A stretch of 39,726 nt of DNA from Kiritimatiellia bacterium (GTDB taxonomy: Bacteria > Verrucomicrobiota > Kiritimatiellia > RFP12 > DVOR01). Position 1 is the stretch's first letter; every line of letters begins with the position of its first letter. The notes below the pieces were generated by a model. That model was given only the letters and a program-made list of their open reading frames with translations. It had not been told where the DNA came from and did not search any database. The position numbers were made by a program, and so were the translations under genes. This document shows positions 15,015-23,602 of the stretch, piece after piece. The DNA lies in contig JAFYWN010000011.1 of assembly GCA_017558005.1 (NCBI GenBank), positions 1 to 39,726 of the forward strand, read 5' to 3'.

Positions 15015-16811
15015 TCAACGGTGGTCAAACGGCACCACACCGCACGGCATTCGACGTGAAATTACCCCTTGGATAAAGCGAATGCCATACCACACATGCG
15101 TGGCGACTAAGCCAATCCAAAAGAGCAATGCCTGTCGAAATGAGGACGACTCCAAGAGCGCATCGGCGGCAGTTAGCAACGCATAAGCCGCCACCACCGG
15201 CACATACACCCACCATAAGCATGGCAACAGGAGGCACACCGGCACGCCAAAAACAAGCCCCAAGACGAAAAAGCTCGGGATCATGTAGGACAAGCGACGC
15301 GAATTGAGGCCAATCCGTCGCGCAAAATAACCGCGATGCAGTGCATAGCGTCCCACCTGGCGCAAGTGCGGCCCAAAGACGGGGCGACGATGATGGTAAA
15401 CCACGGCTCGGGGTTCGTACCACAAAGCGTAGCCTTGACGTTGGATATCAGCGCAGAGCAAGGTATCCTCCCCTGGCCAAAAGTCCTCTCTAAAGCCGCG
15501 AATTTCTTCAAAAATTGCCCGACGCACAAAGAGGTTGCAACTCGGAAAATCCTCCACGCGCCGCAAGGGGCCCTGGATGAAGTAACGGCATCGGAAGTTG
15601 CCAGAGACTAAAGGAGACGCAAAAATCGCACCAGAGAGTTGGGCCGCGGGGGGATCTTCTGGCGGGGTCAATCCTGGCCCACCCAAGGCATGGATGGCAG
15701 GATCGGTAAAGCGTGCCGCCGCCGTGGCGAGCCAGTCTTCCCGAGGATAGGCATCATCATCAATAAAGACGAGCACATCGCCCGTAGCAATCGCCGCGCC
15801 CATATTACGTTTGCGGGCGGGACGCACGGCGCCTGTGGCGAGAATACGAAAACGGTAGTTCACCTCAGGGCGCACCAAAAGGCGATCTGGTAGGAAGATG
15901 ACTTCAAAGTTGCGATAGGTCTGATGGGTTAACGCCTCAATCAACCGACGCAAGACCGTGCTATCCCCAGGGCATGCCACAATCAAACTGAAGCGTGGTC
16001 CCGTCTCAAGCGAGGGTGTCTTCGGGAGTGGCGTAAGCCCTTCGTAGTAGTGCAAGAAACGCGAACGATATGCAATGGCCAACGTATCCACAAAGGTGCG
16101 CCACAGCATACGGCACGAGAGACATCCCCAGCGCAAACCAAAATCAATGCGCACCGGCGCCTCTGCGAAGGTAAATCCGCCCCCTTGCATCACAGCAAAG
16201 AGTTCTAAATCAAAGGCGAAGCGTTTGACCAAAACGCGATCTGCGGCGTAATCCAAAGCAGCCCTACGGACCAACTTCATCCCGCTCTGCGTATCACGCA
16301 CAGGCAAGCGAAGGCATTTTTGCGTTAAGCCATGATAAAGGGCGCTGAATAAGCGACGGCGCAGAGGGTAATTCACCTGTGCTTGTGGGTGAAGTTTACT
16401 CCCTGCAATGACATCTGCACCAGTCTGTTCTGCCACATCGCAGAAGGCGGGTAAGGCCATTGGATCTAAGTCAAAATCACCATCTAAGAGTAAGACCCAC
16501 GCCTGTTCGGCGCGTTGAATACCCGCCAAAACCGCGGCACCCTTGCCACGATTCTCGCGAAAGACGATGGGGCGCACCGTGGGTAACCGTTCGGCAAGCG
16601 CCATGAGGCACTGCCCCGTACCATCAGTACTCCCGTCATCCACGGGAATCAATTGATACGCAAACCCTTGCGCCGCCAATAACGCATCTAATCGCGTGAG
16701 ATTGGCCTCAATTGAGGTCACTAAATTGTGACAGGGTAAGACAACAGAAAGGCCGCCTTCATCGAAAAGGCGGCGGGCGGATGTCCAATCTCTATCATTC
16801 AGCAATGACAT
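15015..16811 (-). CDS. fused double GT2 glycosyltransferase, membrane-anchored
   Basis: A 598-residue protein with two family-2 glycosyltransferase domains in tandem. The first (about 20-245) has SVVLPCHN, VDDGSTDGT, ENRGKGAA and LLLDGDFDLDP, like dolichyl-phosphate-sugar synthases and GtrB, which charge a polyprenyl-phosphate carrier. The second (about 273-500) has PARKRNMGAA, FIDDDAYPREDW and a GEDTLL motif, like polysaccharide glycosyltransferases. Hydrophobic segments from about 505 to 585 form a membrane anchor. One polypeptide may act on successive steps of a surface glycan, but this is inference. The ATG at 16811 is preferred; it has GAGG very close upstream, and a TTG at 16862 that overlaps the hisI stop is possible. 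Confidence 0.82.
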   Translation of the reverse strand: MSLLNDRDWTSARRLFDEGGLSVVLPCHNLVTSIEANLTRLDALLAAQGFAYQLIPVDDGSTDGTGQCLMALAERLPTVRPIVFRENRGKGAAVLAGIQRAEQAWVLLLDGDFDLDPMALPAFCDVAEQTGADVIAGSKLHPQAQVNYPLRRRLFSALYHGLTQKCLRLPVRDTQSGMKLVRRAALDYAADRVLVKRFAFDLELFAVMQGGGFTFAEAPVRIDFGLRWGCLSCRMLWRTFVDTLAIAYRSRFLHYYEGLTPLPKTPSLETGPRFSLIVACPGDSTVLRRLIEALTHQTYRNFEVIFLPDRLLVRPEVNYRFRILATGAVRPARKRNMGAAIATGDVLVFIDDDAYPREDWLATAAARFTDPAIHALGGPGLTPPEDPPAAQLSGAIFASPLVSGNFRCRYFIQGPLRRVEDFPSCNLFVRRAIFEEIRGFREDFWPGEDTLLCADIQRQGYALWYEPRAVVYHHRRPVFGPHLRQVGRYALHRGYFARRIGLNSRRLSYMIPSFFVLGLVFGVPVCLLLPCLWWVYVPVVAAYALLTAADALLESSSFRQALLFWIGLVATHVWYGIRFIQGVISRRMPCGVVPFDHR

Positions 16812-16851
16812 AACCTCTACTTCAAATCGTCCTACCCTAAGGCACAAACGA

Positions 16852-17280
16852 TTACGGATCAAGGTTCGTCAACGTTTCACCATCGTCCAAGTTGATGGAG
16901 CGATAGTAGCAATTACGCGGCACCCCTGCGCTATTCTTCGTGTGGCAGATGTTGCTGCGGCGCGGACGGACGAAGTAAACGAGGGAGTTCTGTTCGCAGT
17001 TCACGCGTGCTTCCAAAACTTCAAAGCTTTCGCCAGAGGTCTTACCCTTTTCCCAGAGCACATTACGCGAGGTCGACCACAGTGTGAGCGTGCGCGTCTT
17101 GAAGGTCAATTCCATCGCCTGACGATTGGTATAGGCCAACAAAATGACCTCTTTCGTGTCGGCGTGCTGAATGGCCACAGGGATGACGTGATCCTTCTCT
17201 TCTTTGATATTTGCGGCAACTTTAGCAATTTTGGTGAAATCCAGGTTGAGCGTCAAACCTTCTTCGAGTTCGTGTGACAT
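16852..17280 (-). CDS. hisI: phosphoribosyl-AMP cyclohydrolase (HisI), atypical metal motif
   Basis: HisI opens the adenine ring of phosphoribosyl-AMP in histidine synthesis. The 142-residue protein carries LWSTSRNVLWEKGKTSGE and ICHTKNSAGVPRNCYYRSI, both family signatures. The three zinc cysteines are in place (C95, C112, C124). The magnesium motif, usually DCDxD, reads N94-C-E-Q-N98, so two of the three Asp residues became Asn and one Glu. The start at 17280 (MSHELEEG) is preferred over upstream codons because those lie in the spacer after the terminator. No other histidine gene is in the window. It stands 40 nt before the glycosyltransferase ATG and probably shares its transcript. Confidence 0.85.
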   Translation of the reverse strand: MSHELEEGLTLNLDFTKIAKVAANIKEEKDHVIPVAIQHADTKEVILLAYTNRQAMELTFKTRTLTLWSTSRNVLWEKGKTSGESFEVLEARVNCEQNSLVYFVRPRRSNICHTKNSAGVPRNCYYRSINLDDGETLTNLDP

Positions 17281-17304
17281 CTTTTTCTCTTTCACTATCA
17301 TTAT

Positions 17305-17347
17305 TAAAAAACATCCGTGTAGTCGCACACTTTGGCGCTACACGGAT
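17305..17347 (-). terminator. rho-independent terminator after skp
   Basis: On the minus strand a 10-bp stem, ATCCGTGTAG with CTACACGGAT (17338-17347 and 17313-17322), is followed by GTTTTTTAAT. It lies 15 nt after the skp stop and about 25 nt upstream of hisI. It therefore separates dnaB-bamA-skp from hisI. Confidence 0.8.
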
Positions 17348-17361
17348 TTAACAAGGCTCAC

Positions 17362-18063
17362 TTATTCTGCGAGGTCCGTGGTGCCGAGCACAGGAAGCGT
17401 CTGCTTCACGGGTGCCTGTTCGCCAGCGGTGGCAAACTTTGCAGGCGCCTTGAGGGGTTGGGTCGGCTTTGCCTTCGTCGTCGCCTTCGGGGTTGCCTTA
17501 GCCGGCTTTTCAACCGCTTCTTCCGCCTTCGGAGCGACCTTACCACCGCAGAGGGCGATAATTTCATCGGTGATATCAAGCGCTTCAGAGACATACGGCA
17601 CCATGTTCTTGTAGATTACGGCGTCATAACCCTTTGCCTTCGCATAGGCCTTCACGTGTTCGGTCACCTCTTCGGAGGTGCGCTTAATCAGGCGACGTTC
17701 CAATTCAGAGAGTTCGCGGCTACGGGCCTGCATCTGCTCTTCAGCCTTCATGCGCTGCTCTTCAAGCTCCATGTAAGCCTTTTCGCACTTTGCCTTCAAC
17801 TCCGCCACCTTCGCAGGTGCGAGCATCGGGTTCTGGGCGCTCTGCATCATCTTTTCAAGAGCGGCCTGCTTCTCTTCCAACTTCGCACGAAGGGCGTCAC
17901 GCTCTTCGCTGTAGTCTTCCAAAGTCGTTTCCAACAACTTCTTGTCATTGGGCGTATTCGGATGCGCTTCGAGAATCGTTTCCATGTTAATCACAGCGAT
18001 GTTGCTAGCGCACACCGTAGCGGCGAGCATCAATGCCGAGAGGGAGGTCAATACAGTCTTCAT
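17362..18063 (-). CDS. skp: OmpH/Skp family periplasmic chaperone
   Basis: Skp binds unfolded outer-membrane proteins in the periplasm and hands them to the Bam complex. The 233-residue protein has a signal peptide (MKTVLTSLSALMLAATVCA). It then shows the family start NIAVINMETILEAHP, a long charged helical region of about residues 45-150 that would form the tentacle-like coiled coil, and KGYDAVIYKNMVPYVSEALDITDEIIA. The last 55 residues are an extra Lys/Ala/Pro/Thr-rich tail not typical of E. coli Skp (about 160 residues). It is 44 nt downstream of bamA, the classical order. A Shine-Dalgarno (AAAGGAT) precedes the ATG. Confidence 0.9.
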   Translation of the reverse strand: MKTVLTSLSALMLAATVCASNIAVINMETILEAHPNTPNDKKLLETTLEDYSEERDALRAKLEEKQAALEKMMQSAQNPMLAPAKVAELKAKCEKAYMELEEQRMKAEEQMQARSRELSELERRLIKRTSEEVTEHVKAYAKAKGYDAVIYKNMVPYVSEALDITDEIIALCGGKVAPKAEEAVEKPAKATPKATTKAKPTQPLKAPAKFATAGEQAPVKQTLPVLGTTDLAE

Positions 18064-18107
18064 CTTTTTATCCTTTCAAAAATAACGTTCTTCAGCGACG
18101 GCTCAGA

Positions 18108-20498
18108 TTAATCCACGCCAATCCAGAAGGTGAAGGTTTCTTCTTCCGTATCGTCGTCGTTCGTGATCGGGAAGGCCACGTCCAGGCGAATCGGGAAGCC
18201 CGGCAGATTCAAGCGCAGACCGCAACCCGCCGACCAGAGCAAATCTTCGCCGAAGTCGCAGAAGCTATCCCCTGCAGAACCAATATCCGTGAAAACCGCG
18301 AAGCTCAACGAAGAGACCAAGGGGATCGTGTATTCCAACGTTGCGCACCAGCGCGACTGACCACCGATACCCACATGTTCGCCATCACGATAGGCCTTCG
18401 GACCACCATCGCGGAATTCAAAACCGCGCACCGTGCGGCCACCGCCGAGGAAGAAGCGGTCAAAGATCGGCACCTCGCCACTGTAGGCTTCCACCGTGTC
18501 AAAGCGGAAGCGCGTCAAGACCACGTGATCCGACCAAGCATCCCACCACTTCGAGAAGGAGAAGCCGAAGCCATAGTCCTTCGCATCGCCGCCTAAGCCC
18601 ACTTCAACGTAGGCATCGCTTTCCCAACCCGACGTCGGGAAGTACGGACGATTACGATGGTTTTCACTCCAGAAGAAGCGGAACTTGCTATTGATGCCTT
18701 CTTCCAAATCCGTGAAGCGGAAGGGATGCCCATCAGCGGTCCGCCACGTGCCCTGGTCTTCGTCTTCGTAACTCACCTGTTCAAGCGTGTACTTCACGCC
18801 AATACGGTCCAACTGCATATCGCCGAAGGGCGTCGGGATTGGATTCGGCTTCCATGAAAGGGTGAATGCTGCACCCGTACGAATTTCATCATAGTGGTCA
18901 TACCAACGCATCTTGCGATAACCATTGACCGTGAAGGACAAGGGCATATCAAAAAGCCAAGGCTGCGTCCAGCTCACGTCAATCGTCTGACGACGCGAAC
19001 CCCATTCCACGCCCACGCTGGCACGCTGACCGCCGCCACGGAAGCCATTGGAGGGATTGAAGAGGTCAAAGTTGCGCTGAGTAATCTTCGCAAAGACGAA
19101 GACGTTGTCCACGGTGCTCGCACCAGCACCCACGCCCCATTCAGCCGTACGATCTTCACGCACATTAAAGACCAAGTCGCGTTCACCCTTGTTCGGCGTC
19201 TTCACCGTGAAGGAGGTGACACCACTTTCGGGCGTAAAGTAATTGAGGTTGCGAACGCGCGCTTCAGAGCGTTCAATCAAACGGCTATCATAGAGTTCAC
19301 CCGGCTGAATCACCAATTCGCGACGGATCACCTTGTCCTGCGTAATGGAGTTGCCACGAATCTCAATATTGCGGATGCGGACTTGTTTGCCTTCATGCAA
19401 TTCGTAAGCGAGGTCCACCACGGGAGCATCGGCATGCGCCGTCAACTTCAGGTTAGCATAGGTGTCCACGTAACCACGCGAACCGTAATACCCTTCAATC
19501 GCTTGGCGCACGGCATCCAATGCCGCACCTGTTGCCACCTGGTCACCCGTTGCTTCCAATGCTGCACGGCCAGCCGCTTCAATCGCTGCGGCATCATAGG
19601 TCTCTGCCCCCTGCACACTGATTGAGCCCACGGTATAGCGTTCACCTTCTTCCACGGTGAACACGGCATTACAGTGACCCTCTTCCTTGCCTTCAATCTG
19701 GCGCAATTCGGGGGAATTAATCACCGCATCCAAATAGCCTGCCTTGATGTAAACATCCGTCATGGCCGCACGTGCATCGTCCAACTTCGCATCGCTCACC
19801 GGCAAGTCGACGAACCAACTCACAGGATTGTAGAACGGACGCCATCCGAAGGTGCTGGCCAACGTTTCATCGTCGAAAATCGTATTCCCTTCAAAGGCAT
19901 ATTCATGAATGACACGACGCGTTCCCGCATTCACCAAGAAGGTCACGAAGGCATAGCCCGGTGCTTCTGCATGGCGAATTTCAAAGGTCACCTCTGCGTG
20001 CACGTAGCCATTGTCTTCAATCTCTGCACGCAAACGGCCCGCCGCAGCCGCCGCAATCGCTTCATCCACGCGATCATTGCGGACCAACTTCAGCGCCTTT
20101 TCCGCCTTGCTAAGGCGCAGCACGCCATCAATGCCATCAATCGCCGGATCTGCCGCCAACTGCGGACGACGGCTCACCACGTATTCCACGACCCAGCCGC
20201 CCTGCTCGTCAATGCCGAGCATCGCGTCAGCCTTCGCGTAAAACGGCGTAGAGAGCAATGCCTTTACGTCTGCACTGATTGCCTTCTGCACGTCGACCTG
20301 TTTCGCACGAAAGCCCGACTGCACCGAGCACATCGCCAAAACCGCTTCTGCAGGATCAATCCCAAAGGTATCTTCTGCACGCACTCGCACGGAACTCACC
20401 GTGATATAGGCTTCAGTCGCATCCGACTGTGCACAGAGTTGGAAGGGAAGTCCCAACCCCACAAGCGCAATGAGAAGAAGAAGTACTTTTTTCATCAT
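18108..20498 (-). CDS. bamA: outer-membrane protein assembly factor BamA
   Basis: BamA is the core of the complex that inserts beta-barrel proteins into the outer membrane. The 796-residue product has a signal peptide (MKKVLLLLIALVGLGLPFQLCAQ region). The N-terminal half is made of POTRA repeats; one begins near VRIRNIEIRGNSITQDKVIRRE and contains the typical GE-Y motif. A C-terminal barrel domain follows from about WGVGAGASTVDNVF. GGGRTVRGFEFRDGGP holds the VRGF motif of the lid loop. The C-terminus FTFWIGVD fits a barrel end. The chosen ATG has GAGGA 6 nt upstream; the next codon is also ATG. It starts 13 nt after dnaB ends, so a replication gene and an envelope gene share one transcript. 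Confidence 0.93.
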   Translation of the reverse strand: MMKKVLLLLIALVGLGLPFQLCAQSDATEAYITVSSVRVRAEDTFGIDPAEAVLAMCSVQSGFRAKQVDVQKAISADVKALLSTPFYAKADAMLGIDEQGGWVVEYVVSRRPQLAADPAIDGIDGVLRLSKAEKALKLVRNDRVDEAIAAAAAGRLRAEIEDNGYVHAEVTFEIRHAEAPGYAFVTFLVNAGTRRVIHEYAFEGNTIFDDETLASTFGWRPFYNPVSWFVDLPVSDAKLDDARAAMTDVYIKAGYLDAVINSPELRQIEGKEEGHCNAVFTVEEGERYTVGSISVQGAETYDAAAIEAAGRAALEATGDQVATGAALDAVRQAIEGYYGSRGYVDTYANLKLTAHADAPVVDLAYELHEGKQVRIRNIEIRGNSITQDKVIRRELVIQPGELYDSRLIERSEARVRNLNYFTPESGVTSFTVKTPNKGERDLVFNVREDRTAEWGVGAGASTVDNVFVFAKITQRNFDLFNPSNGFRGGGQRASVGVEWGSRRQTIDVSWTQPWLFDMPLSFTVNGYRKMRWYDHYDEIRTGAAFTLSWKPNPIPTPFGDMQLDRIGVKYTLEQVSYEDEDQGTWRTADGHPFRFTDLEEGINSKFRFFWSENHRNRPYFPTSGWESDAYVEVGLGGDAKDYGFGFSFSKWWDAWSDHVVLTRFRFDTVEAYSGEVPIFDRFFLGGGRTVRGFEFRDGGPKAYRDGEHVGIGGQSRWCATLEYTIPLVSSLSFAVFTDIGSAGDSFCDFGEDLLWSAGCGLRLNLPGFPIRLDVAFPITNDDDTEEETFTFWIGVD

Positions 20499-20511
20499 TA
20501 TCATTCCTCGG

Positions 20512-22035
20512 TTAAGGAGTAGGAAGATCATCTGCCGGCACCATGTCTCCTGTCAATGCTTCAGGATTGGTCTCGACACGATCTTTAAAGCGAGTAATCG
20601 GGCCATTGAAGTTCAACCGCACTTCACCTGTGGCACCGTTACGATTCTTTGAAACATCGACAATCGCCAAAAGCGGATCGTCATGTTCCGGCACACGTGC
20701 ACTCATAAAGCTCGGACGACGCAATAGCATAATTACGTCAGCGTCCTGTTCAATTGCACCTGAGTCACGCAAATCGGAGTTCTTCGGCTTTTCGTCGCCA
20801 CCACGTTGCTCATTCGCACGTGAGAGCTGCGACAACACTAAGACGGGCACGTTCAATTCCTTGGCCATCGCCTTAATTTCACCGGAAATCTTTGACACCA
20901 TCACCTGTTGGCCCTGTTGCGCGAACTCGCGATGGCCCAACAGTTGCAAGTAGTCAATCACAATCAATTCAATCGGGTGTTTCTTGCAGAGATGGCGTGC
21001 TCGGGCACGCAGTTCCATCACATCCAAACCACCCTGGTCATCACAGAAAATCGGCATCTCTGCCAATTCCTTGGCCGCCGCCTGCAACTTTGGCAACACC
21101 ACACTCTTCTTGATGAACTGGCCACCGCGCTCCACTTCACGCGCCGAAATCTCAGCCATACCGCACAGCATACGCGTGGTCAACTGCACCTGAGGCATTT
21201 CGCAGGAGAAGACGAGGACGCCACGTTTCGGATGCGTCTTGTTGCCCGTACGCATCGGGATGCCATTGATATCACGACCACGCGCCACGCATTCCGCAAT
21301 GTTCATCGCCAACGAGGTCTTACCCATTGAAGGACGCGCTGCCAACACAATCATCGCGCCCTTCTGCAAGCCACGCAACTGATTATCCAACGCCTTAAAG
21401 CCCGTTGGGATACCCGACAATTCACCCGGCGACTCCAAGTGTTTGGTCAACATCTGCAGCGTATCCTGCACCGAGGTCTTCCACTCCACCGTTGTCGCAC
21501 GGCGATTCTTTCCCTCGCCAATGCTGAGAATCGTCTGCTCTGCATTGCCCAAGACATAATCCGGGCTCTGCGTCGCATCGTAGACATTCTGTTCAATCTG
21601 ACGCACCGCACCCAAAATGCTACGACGCACAAACTGGTCTATCACCAAGTCAGCATAGTACCCAGCGTGCGCACTCGTCGGCGTACGATCCATCAAGACC
21701 TTCAACGTCTGCAAACCACCCACCGTCTCAGACTCATTCGTCCCACGGAGATAATTGTCAATCGTGATGCCATCAATCGGTTGGCCCTTCGCCATTAAGC
21801 GTTCCATCGCACCATAAATGCTGCGATGCGCAGGCTCCACAAATGCCTCCGAAACCACCCCTCGCATCGTGCACAAGTCCCACACGCGCTCAGGATCAAT
21901 CAAAATCGACCCCAAAAGCCCACGCTCCGCCTCAATATCCTGCGGCAATACACGACGCAACGGCGCCTCTCCAGCAAGCTCAGAAAGAGGCTGAGCCGCC
22001 GAAGCTGAATCTATACGTTTTTTACGAGGTGCCAT
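20512..22035 (-). CDS. dnaB: replicative DNA helicase
   Basis: DnaB is the hexameric helicase that unwinds DNA at the replication fork. The 507 residues include the N-terminal DnaB fold (PQDIEAERGLLGSILIDPE near 31-49, the primase-contact region), a linker, and the RecA-like motor. Motor motifs are Walker A ARPSMGKTS (233-241), VFSCEMP, ELIVIDYLQLL (Walker B) and LSQLSRANEQRGG, followed by SDLRDSGAIEQDADVIMLL. An insertion of roughly 18 residues (around GRDINGIPMRTGNK) lies between the Walker A helix and the next strand. The promoter is at 22081-22089. Copy B of the long repeat lies about 400 bp upstream. Confidence 0.96.
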   Translation of the reverse strand: MAPRKKRIDSASAAQPLSELAGEAPLRRVLPQDIEAERGLLGSILIDPERVWDLCTMRGVVSEAFVEPAHRSIYGAMERLMAKGQPIDGITIDNYLRGTNESETVGGLQTLKVLMDRTPTSAHAGYYADLVIDQFVRRSILGAVRQIEQNVYDATQSPDYVLGNAEQTILSIGEGKNRRATTVEWKTSVQDTLQMLTKHLESPGELSGIPTGFKALDNQLRGLQKGAMIVLAARPSMGKTSLAMNIAECVARGRDINGIPMRTGNKTHPKRGVLVFSCEMPQVQLTTRMLCGMAEISAREVERGGQFIKKSVVLPKLQAAAKELAEMPIFCDDQGGLDVMELRARARHLCKKHPIELIVIDYLQLLGHREFAQQGQQVMVSKISGEIKAMAKELNVPVLVLSQLSRANEQRGGDEKPKNSDLRDSGAIEQDADVIMLLRRPSFMSARVPEHDDPLLAIVDVSKNRNGATGEVRLNFNGPITRFKDRVETNPEALTGDMVPADDLPTP

Positions 22036-22080
22036 AGTTAAAACTCACACAAAAAATCTACTCAAAAAGAAAGGGCGAAT

Positions 22081-22089
22081 AGTATACCA
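22081..22089 (-). promoter_or_regulatory. extended -10 promoter for dnaB operon
   Basis: On the minus strand TGGTATACT gives an extended -10 about 45 nt before the dnaB ATG. A consensus -35 is not visible at 17 nt. The surroundings are AT-rich. Confidence 0.55.
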
Positions 22090-22348
22090 TAAATCTAACT
22101 TATAAAAATACCCTATAAGAAAATATCAAAAAATACTCCTAAAAAACCTCACAAACCAGCCCCAGCGGCCCGCTTCTGCTTCTGTGACAGTCACCCCTCG
22201 ACTAGTGAGGACTGCAGGCGGCTTTCAAGCTTACCTTCCGTACGGCGATTCCCCCCTGCACCCCGCTCATTTAGCCGACCTCCGCGCCGACAGAGGTCAC
22301 CCCGCACCCCTCGCCCCACCCTTCTTACTCCTCCCTTTTCCCTTTTTT
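22090..22348. other. gene-free spacer upstream of dnaB
   Basis: No gene is supported. The left end is AT-rich. The right part is C-rich and leads into a pyrimidine tract (from about 22315) directly before palindromic element copy 2. Confidence 0.4.
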
Positions 22349-22435
22349 CTCCGTGAGCACCAGTAAAAGCATCCGTCAGGATGCGTAGCGTGCAGGGCTA
22401 GCCCTGCCGCGGGTGCAGGGGTGCGTAGCCCCTGC
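22349..22435 (+). repeat. GC-rich palindromic element, copy 2
   Basis: Same order as copy 1: CTCCGTGAGCACCAGTAAAA, GCATCC/GTCA/GGATGC, then GCAGGGCTAGCCCTGC (a perfect 16-nt palindrome, one base shorter than copy 1), then CCGCGGG and GCAGGGG/TGCGTAG/CCCCTGC. It directly abuts copy B of the long repeat. Confidence 0.75.
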
Positions 22436-22442
22436 ATCTCAA

Positions 22443-22965
22443 TCTCTTCTCTCTACGTACACTAAAAGTGTAGCAAAATGGAGCCAAGTAGTCAACTCTA
22501 CCGACCCAGGCAAGCGAAAATTTCGCGATAAGTAGGCGAAATTTCCGCCTGAAAATCGCTGACTTTGGTCACCCAATTTCGCTGACTTTGGTCACCCAAT
22601 TTCGCTGACTTTGCTCGGGAATTTCGCTGATATTGCTCGCCAATTTCGCTGATATTGACCCGAAATTTCTTTAGCTTTCCCCCAAAAAGCTACTACTTGT
22701 TGATAACTTTTCTATCACTCTTGGTTCAAAATTTCGCAAGGAAGCCGCTATAGCGGAGTTGATTTACCCCTATTTCCGTCTTATCTCTTTATTTCTCAAA
22801 GAGTTATGCAGTTTTTATAAAGTTGAGCAAAAGTGCCGAAAATGGGCCGATCCGCCGAAAGATTTTCAAAAAACTGCGTCGAAAAATGTGAATTGTTGAT
22901 AACTTGTTGATAACTCAAAAAAGTTTTCAACAGGCGAAAAATCGCCAAAATTTTCGAAAAAGTGA
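22443..22965 (+). repeat. long noncoding repeat, copy B (about 520 bp)
   Basis: The second copy of the 472-949 sequence, same orientation. Tandem units of 22-23 bp (core CTGA-T-TTG followed by a variable triplet and AATTTCGC) occupy 22558-22668, with about five units against three in copy A. TTGTTGATAAC occurs at 22697-22707, 22893-22903 and 22904-22914, and TTTTCAACA at 22924-22932. The last pair of sites forms an imperfect inverted repeat around CAAAAAA. It lies between dnaB (divergent, left) and rpoB (right). Confidence 0.8.
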
Positions 22966-23055
22966 CAAACCTGCGTAAGGGATTTTTAAGGGAATTTTGA
23001 AGGGATAAAGGGATTTCGAAGAGATAAAAGAGATAGAAGAGATAGAAGGGATGAT

Positions 23056-23145
23056 GTGGGGGCGACGCCGCCCCACACCCCTGCGGCAGGACTGAGTCCT
23101 GCACGCTACGCATCCTACGGATGCTTTTACTGGTGCTCACGAGAA
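23056..23145 (-). repeat. GC-rich palindromic element, copy 3 (inverted)
   Basis: Read on the minus strand it begins CTCGTGAGCACCAGTAAAA, then GCATCC/GTA/GGATGC and GCAGGACTCAGTCCTGC. Compared with copy 1 the second hairpin has G to A on one arm and C to T on the other, so pairing is kept. The 3' part differs from copies 1 and 2 (CCGCAGGGGTGTGGGGCGGC). It ends with a GGGGCG/ACG/CCGCCCC-type stem. Confidence 0.75.
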
Positions 23146-23303
23146 GTATGAGACTCTCTGAATAACGGCCGATTAGAAGATAGGCGTGAGACAGAACGGC
23201 AGGTGATTAGAAGACGGTATCTATCGTGGCCACGGCCCACTGCGGCCGTGGGACGCTCTGGCATGCAGCCGATTAGATAAAGAGAGGAGAAATGTGAAAG
23301 CGA
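23146..23303. other. spacer with one long hairpin
   Basis: No gene. An inverted repeat CCACGGCC/CACTGC/GGCCGTGG lies near 23231-23252. Short phrases such as GATTAGA recur three times. Confidence 0.4.
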
Positions 23304-23382
23304 GCCGCCCCACACCCCTGCGGCAGGACTAGTCCTGCACGCTACGCATCCTGACGGATGCTTTTACTGGTGCTCACGAGAA
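23304..23382 (-). repeat. GC-rich palindromic element, copy 4 (inverted)
   Basis: On the minus strand: CTCGTGAGCACCAGTAAAA, GCATCC/GTCA/GGATGC, GCAGGACTAGTCCTGC (perfect palindrome), then CCGCAGGGGTGTGGGGCGGC as in copy 3. Copies 3 and 4 share the A-T version of the central stem, while copies 1 and 2 share the G-C version. Confidence 0.75.
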
Positions 23383-23573
23383 GAAAAGCGAGAGAGGAAG
23401 GCAAGGATGCGAGGGGTACGGGGAGCGCAGCATCCCCGTCGTTTGGTATCTCTCTGGACTGCGGATGACTGAAAATAGGGCTTTTTTAGCGGTGTTTTTC
23501 GCGGGAAGGCGGGCAGCCTGTGCGTGAGGTCTCTTTTTTCATCATTTTTCAGTGCTTTATGGCGATTTTTAGC
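23383..23573. other. gene-free spacer before rpoB promoter region
   Basis: No gene is supported. It is purine-rich at first and becomes T-rich from about 23500. No clear regulatory motif was recognised. Confidence 0.35.
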
Positions 23574-23602
23574 TTGCTTTTTTTCGCTTATTTTGTTATT
23601 TT
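23574..23602 (+). promoter_or_regulatory. candidate promoter for rpoBC
   Basis: TTGCTT (23574-23579) and TATTTT (23597-23602) are 17 nt apart, with TGT before the -10 giving an extended -10. It would leave a leader of about 185 nt before rpoB, long enough to hold regulatory structure. The T-rich context makes chance matches likely. Confidence 0.35.

Noticed and set aside
22558..22668. Tandem 22-23-bp array considered as a CRISPR
   Set aside because: Units are head to tail without unique spacers and no cas genes are nearby.
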